A stretch of 64,000 bases of DNA from Gemmatimonadota bacterium (GTDB lineage Bacteria > Gemmatimonadota > Gemmatimonadetes > Gemmatimonadales > Gemmatimonadaceae): contig JAPLKU010000013.1 in assembly GCA_026387935.1 (NCBI GenBank), positions 186,001 to 250,000 of the forward strand, read 5' to 3'. Position 1 is the first letter of the stretch, and each line of letters starts with the position of its first letter. Below are positions 23,913 to 31,933 of this stretch, one piece after another. The position numbers were made by a program, and so were the translations under genes. Below the pieces are notes generated by a model. The model saw only the letters and a list, made by a program, of their open reading frames with translations, searched no databases and was not told where the DNA came from.

Positions 23913-26660
23913 ATGGACGCTGCCGAAATCCGCACCCGCTTCCTCAAGTTTTTCGAACGGAATGGCCATGCCATCCGGTCGTCCTCGTCCCTTGTTCCAG
24001 GCGACGACCCGACGCTGCTTTTCACCAACGCTGGAATGGTGCAGTTCAAGCGCGTCTTCCTTGGCATGGAGGCTGCCCCCGATGGCAATCGTCGCGCCAC
24101 GACGAGCCAGAAGTGCGTGCGCGCCGGTGGTAAGCACAACGATCTCGAGCAGGTTGGCCACACGGACCGGCACAACACGTTCTTCGAGATGCTCGGCAAC
24201 TTTTCGTTCGGCGACTACTTCAAGCGCGACGCCATCACGTTTGCGTGGGAGTTCATCACCGGTCCGATAGCGCAGGGCAACCTCGGCATTCCGCCGGAGC
24301 ATCTCCGCGTGAGCGTCTTCCACGAAGACGATGAAGCACGCCAGCTCTGGAAGGAAATCGCCGGCATTCCCGACAGTCGAATTTACGGACTTGGCGCGGC
24401 GGACAATTTCTGGCAGATGGCCGACACCGGGCCGTGCGGCCCGTGCAGTGAGATCTATATCGATCTCTATCACGCCTCGCAGGAATACCGCTTTCCCGCG
24501 GGTGCGAGCGGCGAGTGGGCGGAAAAGGATCGCACCGATTTTTCGACGCAGGCGTTTATCGACGGAGCCGAAGCGGGCCGCTTCCTGGAGTTCTGGAATC
24601 TCGTGTTCATGCAGTTCGACAAGCAGCCCGACGGCACCAACGTCCCGCTGCCGAAGCCGAGTGTGGATACGGGCATGGGCCTGGAGCGGATCACGACGAT
24701 CATGCAGGGCGTGTCGAACAACTTCCACGCCGATCTCTTCGCCACGTACATCGCGAAGGTCGCCGAGTTGGTCAAGCGTCCGTACGATTTCAATCGCTCG
24801 GAGTGCGCCAGCTATCGCGTGATTGCCGACCATGCGCGCGCGGTCGCCTTTCTTCTCGCCGATGGTGTCTTCCCGAGCAACGACGGTCGCGGCTACGTCC
24901 TGCGCCGCATCCTGCGCCGCGCGGTGCGCCACGCCTGGCTGCTCGGCCTGCGCGAGCCCGCGCTCGTGCATGTCGTCGAGCTCGTCATCGCCAACATGCG
25001 CGATGTCTATCCCGAGCTCCACGTGCGTCACAAGCACATTGTCGAGACCACGCGCGCCGAAGAAGAGCGATTCCTTGCCACGATTGACGGCGGCATGGCG
25101 CGCTTCGACGAACTCGCGCCCAAGTCCAACACGCAGGGCTCCACGCACATGCGCGGCTCGATCGCCGGCGAAGATGCGTTCAAGCTTTACGATACGTTCG
25201 GTTTCCCTATCGATCTCACCGAGTTGATGGCGCGCGAGCGTGGTTACCTCGTGGACATCTCGGGATTTGAGGCCGCGCTCGCCGGGCAGCGCAAGCAGTC
25301 GCAGGACGAAAGAAAGTCCAAGAAACTGAGCGTGGTTGCAGATTCCTTTGGTGATGCGTCGCTCTGGGACACGAGCACCTACGCCGCCGCGCAGCAGGCG
25401 TTTGTCGGCTACGACGCCATCGAGGTCGAAACTCACGTCGCGGCAGCGCGCACGCTCGATGACGGTCGTGTTGCGGTCATTCTCAACGACACGCCCTTCT
25501 ATACCGAATCGGGTGGGCAGGTATCCGACACCGGCACGATTGTCGGCGACGGCTGGCTCATGAACGTGGACGATGTGAAGAAGGCCGATGGCCGCGTTGC
25601 TGCAATCGGTGCCATCACCGGCACGCTTGCCATGGGGGCGGTGGTCGCCCGCGTCACGCCGACGCGACGCCGCGATATCACGCGCAATCATACCGCCACG
25701 CATTTGCTGCACGCGGCGCTCCGGAAACTCTTGGGCGAGCACGTGCATCAGGCGGGCAGCGTGGTCGATCCCGAACGGCTCCGGTTTGACTTCACCCACC
25801 ACGGTCCGCTCACGCACGCCGAAGTCGAGAAGGTGGAGCGATGGGTGAACGAGGGAATCTGGCAGAACACCAACGTGCGCACAGTGGAAAAGCCGTACGC
25901 CGACGCGGTGGCGGGTGGAGCGATGGCCCTCTTCGGCGAGAAGTACGGCAGCGTTGTGCGCGTGGTGGAAATCCCGTTCCGTTCCACTGAATTGTGCGGT
26001 GGCACGCACGTCGGCAACACGGGCCAAATCCTGCTCTTTCGCGTGATCAGTGAGACGGGCGTGTCGGCCGGCGTGCGGCGCATTGTCGCGATTACTGGTC
26101 CCAAGGCATTCGAATCGTTGCGCGAGCGCGAGCGTACGCTCGAGCAGATTGCCGAACGCCTTAAGGTGAATATCCACGCGGCGGGCACCGAAGCCGTGGC
26201 GCGCAAGGTCGATCAACTGCTTGCAGAAAAGAAGACGCTCGAGAAGAAGCTCGAAGAAGCCGTGCGGGGCGGAGGAGGCGGGTCGGCAATGCAGGGCATT
26301 CTCGCCTCGGCGAAGGCGGTCGGCGCATGGAGCGTCGTCGCCGGAAAGACCGACGCGAGTGCGCTGCCGGAGCTGCAGACACTCGGCGATGCGATTCGCG
26401 ACCAACTGCCGGCCGGCGTCGGTGTGCTCGGCGGCACGTTCGAGGATGAGAAGGCGACGATCGTCTTTGTCGTGGGCGATACGCTGCGCGCCAAGGGAGT
26501 GTCGGCCGGTGATTTGGTCAAGGGATTCGCGGCCAAGACTGGCGGGCGCGGCGGCGGCAAGCCGCACATGGCGCAGATGGGCGTCGAGCCGGAGAGGATG
26601 GATGCGACGCTGGACGAGGCGAAAGCGTATGTCGCTGACACGTTGGCGCAGGTGTCGTGA
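23913..26660 (+). CDS. alaS: Alanyl-tRNA synthetase
   Basis: AlaRS charges tRNA-Ala and clears mischarged Ser or Gly. The 915-residue protein is full length (usual 870-900). The class II catalytic domain begins with RTRFLKFFERNGH and contains LFTNAGMVQFKRVFLG, SQKCVRAGGKHNDLEQVG and FFEMLGNFSFGDYFK. The editing domain has the zinc ligands HTATH near residue 593 and CGGTH near 695. A coiled-coil and the C-Ala domain with its glycine-rich AAKTGGRGGGKPHMAQMG end the protein. A TAGATT promoter-like hexamer is just upstream. The long open frame on the opposite strand is a GC-codon shadow. Confidence 0.98.
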   Translation: MDAAEIRTRFLKFFERNGHAIRSSSSLVPGDDPTLLFTNAGMVQFKRVFLGMEAAPDGNRRATTSQKCVRAGGKHNDLEQVGHTDRHNTFFEMLGNFSFGDYFKRDAITFAWEFITGPIAQGNLGIPPEHLRVSVFHEDDEARQLWKEIAGIPDSRIYGLGAADNFWQMADTGPCGPCSEIYIDLYHASQEYRFPAGASGEWAEKDRTDFSTQAFIDGAEAGRFLEFWNLVFMQFDKQPDGTNVPLPKPSVDTGMGLERITTIMQGVSNNFHADLFATYIAKVAELVKRPYDFNRSECASYRVIADHARAVAFLLADGVFPSNDGRGYVLRRILRRAVRHAWLLGLREPALVHVVELVIANMRDVYPELHVRHKHIVETTRAEEERFLATIDGGMARFDELAPKSNTQGSTHMRGSIAGEDAFKLYDTFGFPIDLTELMARERGYLVDISGFEAALAGQRKQSQDERKSKKLSVVADSFGDASLWDTSTYAAAQQAFVGYDAIEVETHVAAARTLDDGRVAVILNDTPFYTESGGQVSDTGTIVGDGWLMNVDDVKKADGRVAAIGAITGTLAMGAVVARVTPTRRRDITRNHTATHLLHAALRKLLGEHVHQAGSVVDPERLRFDFTHHGPLTHAEVEKVERWVNEGIWQNTNVRTVEKPYADAVAGGAMALFGEKYGSVVRVVEIPFRSTELCGGTHVGNTGQILLFRVISETGVSAGVRRIVAITGPKAFESLRERERTLEQIAERLKVNIHAAGTEAVARKVDQLLAEKKTLEKKLEEAVRGGGGGSAMQGILASAKAVGAWSVVAGKTDASALPELQTLGDAIRDQLPAGVGVLGGTFEDEKATIVFVVGDTLRAKGVSAGDLVKGFAAKTGGRGGGKPHMAQMGVEPERMDATLDEAKAYVADTLAQVS

Positions 26661-26682
26661 GGCACGTGCAGGTGGTGCGCGC

Positions 26683-26985
26683 GTGATTCCAAGCGGTCTG
26701 TATGATCCGCTCATGAACGCCTGCGATGGCGCACTTGTTCGCGTGCTCGCTTCCGGTGCAACGGAGCGCGCTATGGCGCGCGAATTGTTGGCCGCTGATG
26801 CGTTCGTGACGTTTGCCTTTGAAGCAGCAGCCAACGAGCCCAGTACAATTGTTCAGCGTGCAGACGCGGCGATGCGCCGCATCTCGAGTAGTTCGGTTCG
26901 GTTTCTGGATGGTGGCGCAGTGTCGTTCCCCGTTCCCGCTCCCAGTCCCGCGCACCTCCCCCCGTACCGGCACCCCTCGCCATGA
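26683..26985 (+). CDS. Small protein of unknown function ending in repeat-encoded residues
   Basis: This 100-residue frame starts at a GTG (26683) between alaS and gmhA. Its stop overlaps the gmhA start (ATGA), which argues that it is translated. Residues 1-75 are helical and ordinary in composition (LMNACDGALVRVLASGATER, AMARELLAADAFVTFAFEAA). Residues 81-100 (VPAPSPAHLPPYRHPSP at the end) are encoded by a copy of the dispersed GC-rich repeat. No family is recognised. It is probably a small soluble protein whose original C-terminus was replaced or extended. Confidence 0.6.
   Translation: MIPSGLYDPLMNACDGALVRVLASGATERAMARELLAADAFVTFAFEAAANEPSTIVQRADAAMRRISSSSVRFLDGGAVSFPVPAPSPAHLPPYRHPSP
26924..26979 (-). 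repeat. Dispersed GC-rich repeat (copy B)
   Basis: Read on the minus strand this is GGGTGCCGGTACGGGGGGAG followed by GTGCGCGGG and a G-rich tail, very close to copies A and D. It encodes the tail of the small protein upstream of gmhA and ends three bases before the gmhA start. Confidence 0.6.
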
Positions 26986-27548
26986 CCGATCTCGTCGCTC
27001 ATCTCCGCGACCTCTCCGCGCTCGCTGCGAAGTCTGCTGATACTTTGGGTCCGTCCATCGAGAAGGCGGCTGGTATGGTGCAGGCGACAGTTGATCGCGG
27101 CGGGACGCTGTTCTTCTGCGGCAATGGCGGCAGCGCGGCCGATGCCCAGCACCTGAGCACGGAGTACGTCGTGCGCTACCAGCGTGAGCGCCGTGCCATC
27201 GCCGCCATTGCGCTCACCGTTGATACTTCGTTGATCACGGCCGCCGCGAACGATTACTCGTTCGATATGATCTTTGCGCGCCAGATCGAAGCGCTCGGCA
27301 AGCCGGGCGATCTGCTTGTGATGCACACGACGAGCGGGAAATCGGCCAACCTGCTCCGCGCGGCAGAGGCGGCGAAGCAAAAGGGTGTCGCGACGCTGGC
27401 ACTCTCTGCGAAGGGTGGCGGGCCGATCGCAGCACTTGTCGATCATTGCATTGTGATTCCGACTGACCGAACTGACCGCGCCCAGGAACTGCAGCTTGCC
27501 ATTCAGCATGCGATTTGCGATCAGATTGACGCGAAGGCGGCGCGATGA
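26982..27548 (+). CDS. gmhA: Phosphoheptose isomerase (SIS domain)
   Basis: GmhA converts sedoheptulose 7-phosphate to D-glycero-D-manno-heptose 7-phosphate, the first step towards the ADP-heptose of LPS inner core. The 188-residue protein is one SIS domain with the phosphosugar loop FFCGNGGSAADAQHLSTEY, LTVDTSLITAAANDYSFD and the second loop HTTSGKSANLLRA; QELQLAIQHAICD near the end carries conserved active-site residues. It is coupled by ATGA overlaps to both neighbours. The heptose-7-phosphate kinase gene lies at 38.2 kb, so the pathway is split between loci. It supports a diderm cell. Confidence 0.92.
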   Translation: MTDLVAHLRDLSALAAKSADTLGPSIEKAAGMVQATVDRGGTLFFCGNGGSAADAQHLSTEYVVRYQRERRAIAAIALTVDTSLITAAANDYSFDMIFARQIEALGKPGDLLVMHTTSGKSANLLRAAEAAKQKGVATLALSAKGGGPIAALVDHCIVIPTDRTDRAQELQLAIQHAICDQIDAKAAR

Positions 27549-28414
27549 ATCCGTTCTCGCTGCAGGGTAAGCGCGCGCTCGTGACTGGTGGCACCCGCGG
27601 CATTGGCGCGGCGTGCAGCCGCCTGCTCGCGCGCGCGGGCGCCGATGTGTGCGTGGGCTACCGCTCACGGCACAACGAAGCCGCAGTCATGCGCGCCGAA
27701 CTCACCGCACTCGGTGTGAAGGGCGCCTCGCTCGCGGCGGATATTGGTTCGAGTGCTGGCGCGCAGGCGCTCGTGGACCACGCCGTTCGTGAGCTCGGCG
27801 GTCTCGACATTCTCATTCACTCGGCGGGCATCTGGCCAGTCGAAGAAGTTGCCGTGCACGAGATGACGGATGAACGCTGGGCGCGCACGATGCGCGAGAA
27901 CGTGGACGCGATGTTCTTCGTCTCCCGCGCGGCGGCCCGCGCGATGATGGCGGCGCGGGCGCGGGCGCTCGGAGCGGCGGGATCGATGCGCGCGAGCGGA
28001 AGCACTCCGCGCGTGGGGATCGCGAGCGTGAACGGTGACCCGGCCACTACACCGCATAGCGGCGGCCGCATCGTGCATGTCGCCTCCACCGCCGGGCAGC
28101 GTGGCGAGTCTATGCACGCCGATTATGGCGCAAGCAAGGGTGCGATGATTTCGTTTGTGAAGTCCATGGCGCCTGAACTCGCCCCGTACGACATCACGGT
28201 GAATGCCGTCGCGCCAGGTTGGGTGGATACGGAAATGTGCGACACGCCATTCGCGAATGGTGGCAAGGAGCGCATCGCAGCGGGAATCCCGGTGGGGCGC
28301 ATCGCTACTCCTCACGACATTGCGTTCCCGATTGTCGCACTCTGTTTTGACGGTGCGCGGCATATCACGGGCGAGATCGTGAATGTGAACGGCGGTTCAG
28401 TCCTCGCAGGCTGA
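27545..28414 (+). CDS. Short-chain dehydrogenase/reductase with an internal insertion
   Basis: This 289-residue NAD(P)-dependent oxidoreductase is of the FabG-like classical SDR type. The nucleotide motif TGGTRGIG is at residues 14-21, NSAG-equivalent HSAG follows, and the catalytic Ser is in VASTAGQ (about 181) with Tyr194 and Lys198 in YGASK. PGWVDTEM and the C-terminal GEIVNVNGGSVLAG are typical. Compared with ordinary 245-residue members, residues about 138-172 (ARALGAAGSMRASGSTPRVG and on) are an extra Ala/Gly/Ser/Arg-rich loop between helix alpha-E and strand beta-5. It is coupled to gmhA by an ATGA overlap. Substrate unknown. Confidence 0.9.
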   Translation: MNPFSLQGKRALVTGGTRGIGAACSRLLARAGADVCVGYRSRHNEAAVMRAELTALGVKGASLAADIGSSAGAQALVDHAVRELGGLDILIHSAGIWPVEEVAVHEMTDERWARTMRENVDAMFFVSRAAARAMMAARARALGAAGSMRASGSTPRVGIASVNGDPATTPHSGGRIVHVASTAGQRGESMHADYGASKGAMISFVKSMAPELAPYDITVNAVAPGWVDTEMCDTPFANGGKERIAAGIPVGRIATPHDIAFPIVALCFDGARHITGEIVNVNGGSVLAG

Positions 28415-28431
28415 TCCACCGAGCATCGCCT

Positions 28432-29790
28432 GTGAGTGCGCTCAATCCGCCGCCGGAAGTTCTCGAGATCGCTGCGCGCCTCCGGCGCGCCGGATTCGAG
28501 GCCTGGTGCGTCGGTGGCGCCGTCCGCGATGCGCTGGTTGGCCACGCGCATCTTGATTGGGACTTGGCGACGAGCGCGAAGCCGGAGGAGGTGAAGGCTG
28601 TCTTCAAGCGCGTCATCCCTGTTGGTGTGGAGTTCGGGACCGTAGGTGTGTTCGGCTCGGGCGGCGATGTCATGCACGAGGTCACGACCTTCCGCAAGGA
28701 TGTGACCGCTGACGGCCGACACGCGGTGGTCCAGTTCGGCGTATCGCTCGATGATGATCTCGCCCGGCGCGACTTCACGATCAATGCCATCGCCTACAAT
28801 CCCGACACCGGAGAGCTGCGCGATCCCTTTGACGGTCGCACTGACCTGAGACGCGGGATCGTGCGCGCCGTTGGCGTGGCCGAGGAGCGATTCACTGAGG
28901 ATCGGTTGCGGGCGCTGCGCGGGATTCGCTTTGCGTCGCGCTTCGGATTCAACATCGAGCCAACGACGTGGGCGGCGATCAAGGCATCAGCGCCGCACCT
29001 GGGGCGGTTGTCGGCCGAGCGCGTGAAGCAGGAACTCGAAAAGACGATGCAGCAGGTGGAGCGGCCGAGCGTGGCACTCGAGTGGTGGAGAGAGTGCGGG
29101 GCGCTCGCGGCGTTGGTGCCGTCGATTGCTGCTGCACCGGTGGAGCGATTCAGGGCGCTGGATGTTCTGATGCTGGGGACGGGGGCCGTACTGGGCGCGC
29201 TTGCTGCGGAGGCGCGGCGTGCGGAGGCAGAATCGGGGACACTTGATCGGCTTTCCATGCTGTTCTTCGGTGATGAGCCAAGCACAGTCGAGCAGGCGAC
29301 AAAGGCGCTGAAGTTCTCCAACTACGACGCCAGTTGGATTGTCGCGATGGCACGCGCACGCCGCGACGTGGGTGCGGCGATCGACGCGGTATTCGAGTCA
29401 CGCGACGCTGAGCCGGCGCAAATCCGGCGGTGGGTGGCAACGGTTGGGCGCACGCGGACAGATGCGTTCTGTCGCCTGAATGGGGCCTTGCACCTCGCGC
29501 GCGTGTCCACGCTGGACCCGAAGAGCGGGGGCATCGTGCCCGACGCGGCAGTTGTCGCGCGCCTCGACGCGTTTCGCGCGCTCGCCGTGGAGATTGCCTT
29601 TCGCGATCCGATTGAAATGGCGGACCTTGCCGTGGATGGCGAGGATCTGCGGTCGGCCGGGGTTCCCGCAGGGCCCGCGATGGGCCGAGTTCTCAAGTTG
29701 CTGCTCGAGCGAGTGATCGAGAATCCGGCTGAGAATACGGTGGCGACACTGACCGCGGCAGCGAAAGCGCTGGCGGGAGCGAACGCGTGA
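28432..29790 (+). CDS. cca: CCA tRNA nucleotidyltransferase / poly(A) polymerase family
   Basis: This class II nucleotidyltransferase adds or repairs the CCA end of tRNAs. The protein has 452 residues from a GTG start. The catalytic head has VGGAVRDALVG and DWDLATSAKP with the two metal-binding Asp residues. DDDLARRDFTINAIAYNP, FDGRTDLRRGIVRAVG and EDRLRALRGIRFASRFGF follow in family order. The C-terminal half is helical and less conserved. I cannot tell a full CCA-adding enzyme from an A-adding or poly(A) polymerase member by eye. The stop overlaps the ZIP transporter GTG. Confidence 0.92.
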   Translation: MSALNPPPEVLEIAARLRRAGFEAWCVGGAVRDALVGHAHLDWDLATSAKPEEVKAVFKRVIPVGVEFGTVGVFGSGGDVMHEVTTFRKDVTADGRHAVVQFGVSLDDDLARRDFTINAIAYNPDTGELRDPFDGRTDLRRGIVRAVGVAEERFTEDRLRALRGIRFASRFGFNIEPTTWAAIKASAPHLGRLSAERVKQELEKTMQQVERPSVALEWWRECGALAALVPSIAAAPVERFRALDVLMLGTGAVLGALAAEARRAEAESGTLDRLSMLFFGDEPSTVEQATKALKFSNYDASWIVAMARARRDVGAAIDAVFESRDAEPAQIRRWVATVGRTRTDAFCRLNGALHLARVSTLDPKSGGIVPDAAVVARLDAFRALAVEIAFRDPIEMADLAVDGEDLRSAGVPAGPAMGRVLKLLLERVIENPAENTVATLTAAAKALAGANA

Positions 29791-30500
29791 GGTCCGCACT
29801 TGTTTACGCCGCACTCGCGGCTCTCGCCAACGTGGCCGGCGCGCTGGTTCTGACGACGCGCGCGTCGTGGAGCCGACGGTCGCTCGAGTTTCTCCTCGCG
29901 CTGTCTGCCGGCTTTCTCGTGGCCGTCTCGCTCGGTGAACTCGTTCCCGCATCGATCGCACAGAACGGTGCCATTGCCGGTTGGTGGATGCTCGGCGGGT
30001 TTGTGCTCGTGCATCTCACGCAGCACGCGCTGGTGCGGCATTTTCATTTTGGAGAAGAAACCCATACGGTGGCGCCCGAGGTCGGCGTGAGCGCGCTCGT
30101 CGGGCTCATGCTGCACACCTTCGTTGATGGCGTCGCGATCGCGGCATCGTACGCGGTAAATGATCGGATGGGCTTTCTCGTGCTCCTGGCCATCGTGCTG
30201 CACAAGCTTCCCGAAGGGCTCGCGATTGGATCGCTCTTTATCGCGACGGGCCGCTCGGTAAAGGCTGCCATTGGCGCAGCGGCCGCGCTCGGTGTGGCGA
30301 CGGTGCTTGGCGCTGCGCTCGTCTCGCCTGTGCCGTTCATCGCGCAGCACGGTTTGGCGCTATCGGCCGGCGTGACGCTCTACGTCGGCGGATCGAACCT
30401 GATTCCCGAGTTTCAGGGGAAGAATGGATGGTCGCACAACGCATGGTTCTTCGCGGGTGTAGCGGCATACGCGGCCATCGCCTCGCTTCTTCCGCAGTAG
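29787..30500 (+). CDS. ZIP-family divalent metal transporter
   Basis: This 237-residue inner-membrane protein has about eight hydrophobic helices. Helix IV carries HTFVDGVAIAASY and helix V carries HKLPEGLAIGSLF; these His, Asp and Glu residues form the binuclear metal site of ZIP proteins, which import zinc and sometimes iron or manganese. A His-containing loop (HLTQHALVRHFHFGEETH) lies between helices III and IV. GTG start, four-base overlap with cca. The metal preferred cannot be read from the sequence. Confidence 0.92.
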   Translation: MRSALVYAALAALANVAGALVLTTRASWSRRSLEFLLALSAGFLVAVSLGELVPASIAQNGAIAGWWMLGGFVLVHLTQHALVRHFHFGEETHTVAPEVGVSALVGLMLHTFVDGVAIAASYAVNDRMGFLVLLAIVLHKLPEGLAIGSLFIATGRSVKAAIGAAAALGVATVLGAALVSPVPFIAQHGLALSAGVTLYVGGSNLIPEFQGKNGWSHNAWFFAGVAAYAAIASLLPQ

Positions 30501-30512
30501 GACGGCAATCGC

Positions 30513-31616
30513 GTGACACTCGCGATCGTCCACGACTGGCTGGTGACTGCCGGCGGAGGAGAGAATGTTCTTTCCGAGGCGCTGAAAGCCTTTCCTGGGA
30601 CGCCGGTGCACACGCTCATTGATAAGATGAGCGCCGAGGATCATGCGCGCCTCGGGATATCGCAAGCGCATACGACGGCACTGCAGCGTGTGCCGGGTAT
30701 TGAACGGAGCTATCGGAGTTGGTTGCCACTCATGCCGGCGGCCATGCGCACGCTCGACGTCCGGGCTGCTGATACGGTGCTAAGTATTTCGCATGCCGTG
30801 GCCAAGGCACCGCGTGTGCGGGACGACCAGCGCCTGCTCTGTCTCTGCCTTTCGCCTATGCGCTACGCCTGGGATCTGCGTGACCAGTACCTGTCGGAGA
30901 GCGGGCTCGACCGCGGCGTAAAGGGTGCGATGGCGCGCGCGCTGCTGCGTTACATGCGCGAGTGGGATCTCTCAACGAGCGGGCGCGTGAACGAGTACGC
31001 GGCCATCTCGAAGTTCATCGCGGATCGTATTAGACGCGCGTACGGTCGGGAGAGCCGGGTGATATATCCGCCGGTGGACACGGAGTTCTTCACGCCAGGT
31101 GGCGCGCGCGGCGACTATTATGTCACGGCGTCGCGGTTCGTGCCCTATAAGCATGTCGAGCTCATCGTGCGCGCCTTCGGCGCCGATGGGCCGCGCCGGC
31201 TGATCGTTGTGGGTGATGGACCGGATGACGCCAAGGTGCGCGCCGCGGGCGGGCCGAACGTCACGTTCGCTGGGCGCGCGAATCGTGAGGAGCTACGCAC
31301 TCTGCTGCGCTGCGCGAAGGCATTCGTGTTTGCCGCGGAGGAGGATTTCGGAATTGCGCCGGTCGAGGCGCAGGCGTGCGGCCTCCCCGTGATCGCGTAC
31401 GGAAAGGGTGGGGCACTCGAAACCATCGTCGGCGATGGATCCGCCGCGCAGACCGGCGTGTTCTTTGCCGAGCAGACGGTCGAGTCGATTCATGACGCCC
31501 TGCGGCGGTTTGAGTCGACGCCGATTACCGTAGAGGCCTGTCGCGCAAACGCCGAGCGGTTTGCGGCTGCGCGGTTTCGGACCGAACTGACGGCTTGGGT
31601 GAACGCGCACAACTGA
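30513..31616 (+). CDS. Glycosyltransferase, GT4 type
   Basis: This 367-residue GT-B fold enzyme probably transfers a sugar from a nucleotide donor to an envelope glycan or lipid acceptor. The N-domain has IVHDWLVTAGGGENVL with its glycine-rich acceptor loop, and the middle has YAAISKFIADRIRRAYGR and VIYPPVDTEFF. The donor-binding C-domain has YYVTASRFVPYKHVELIVRA, GDGPDD and the E-x7-E motif in EEDFGIAPVEAQACGLPVIA. The GTG start is 12 bases after the ZIP gene. It closes an operon that includes gmhA, but a direct LPS role is only suggested by that link. Confidence 0.92.
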   Translation: MTLAIVHDWLVTAGGGENVLSEALKAFPGTPVHTLIDKMSAEDHARLGISQAHTTALQRVPGIERSYRSWLPLMPAAMRTLDVRAADTVLSISHAVAKAPRVRDDQRLLCLCLSPMRYAWDLRDQYLSESGLDRGVKGAMARALLRYMREWDLSTSGRVNEYAAISKFIADRIRRAYGRESRVIYPPVDTEFFTPGGARGDYYVTASRFVPYKHVELIVRAFGADGPRRLIVVGDGPDDAKVRAAGGPNVTFAGRANREELRTLLRCAKAFVFAAEEDFGIAPVEAQACGLPVIAYGKGGALETIVGDGSAAQTGVFFAEQTVESIHDALRRFESTPITVEACRANAERFAAARFRTELTAWVNAHN

Positions 31617-31780
31617 TGTCGCCGGCGCAAACCGGGTGACGGCTGTTGGAGAATGCGTTCGCGACGCTCGACATGGCATTTGCCGATGGCAAAGGCTCCA
31701 TCCGAACCGGAGTATTGTGTTGGTATTCGGTGCCCTATTGTTCGTACGGAGTTTGATGGCCGAGCTGATGAGGCTTCGCC

Positions 31781-31867
31781 ATGTGTGATCTGCCCATTCT
31801 GTTTGGCATTATGCTCGCGACGCTCGGCGGCGGCCTGTGGCTCTCGTGGCAAAGCGAGGCGCCCTAG
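31781..31867 (+). CDS. Possible 28-residue membrane peptide
   Basis: ATG 31781 opens a 28-codon frame with one hydrophobic helix (ILFGIMLATLGGGLWLSW) and a short polar tail ending QSEAP. GAGG lies seven bases before the ATG, a good ribosome-binding site for this genome. There is no known family. It may be a real small membrane protein or chance. Confidence 0.25.
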   Translation: MCDLPILFGIMLATLGGGLWLSWQSEAP

Positions 31868-31920
31868 AAGAATCGACCCAAGGACGGCTGACACCGACCG
31901 GATTTCGTACGAGCAGGGCC

Positions 31921-31926
31921 TATCTT
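31921..31926 (+). promoter_or_regulatory. Putative -10 element TATCTT before rarA
   Basis: TATCTT lies seven bases before the rarA ATG, with no Shine-Dalgarno site in between. The position matches the TAGATT hexamers before hflX and hrcA. Confidence 0.3.
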
Positions 31927-31933
31927 TCAGTTC

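Larger units (their letters stand above)
31617..31933. other. 317-base gap before rarA
   Basis: No conserved gene is visible. The gap holds a possible 28-codon membrane peptide gene (31781-31867) and the promoter-like TATCTT before rarA. Nothing else stands out. Confidence 0.4.

Noticed and set aside
23880-26834. 984-codon open frame on the minus strand opposite alaS
   Set aside because: It mirrors a certain alaS gene codon by codon, has Arg/His-rich composition typical of GC shadows and no recognisable domain.
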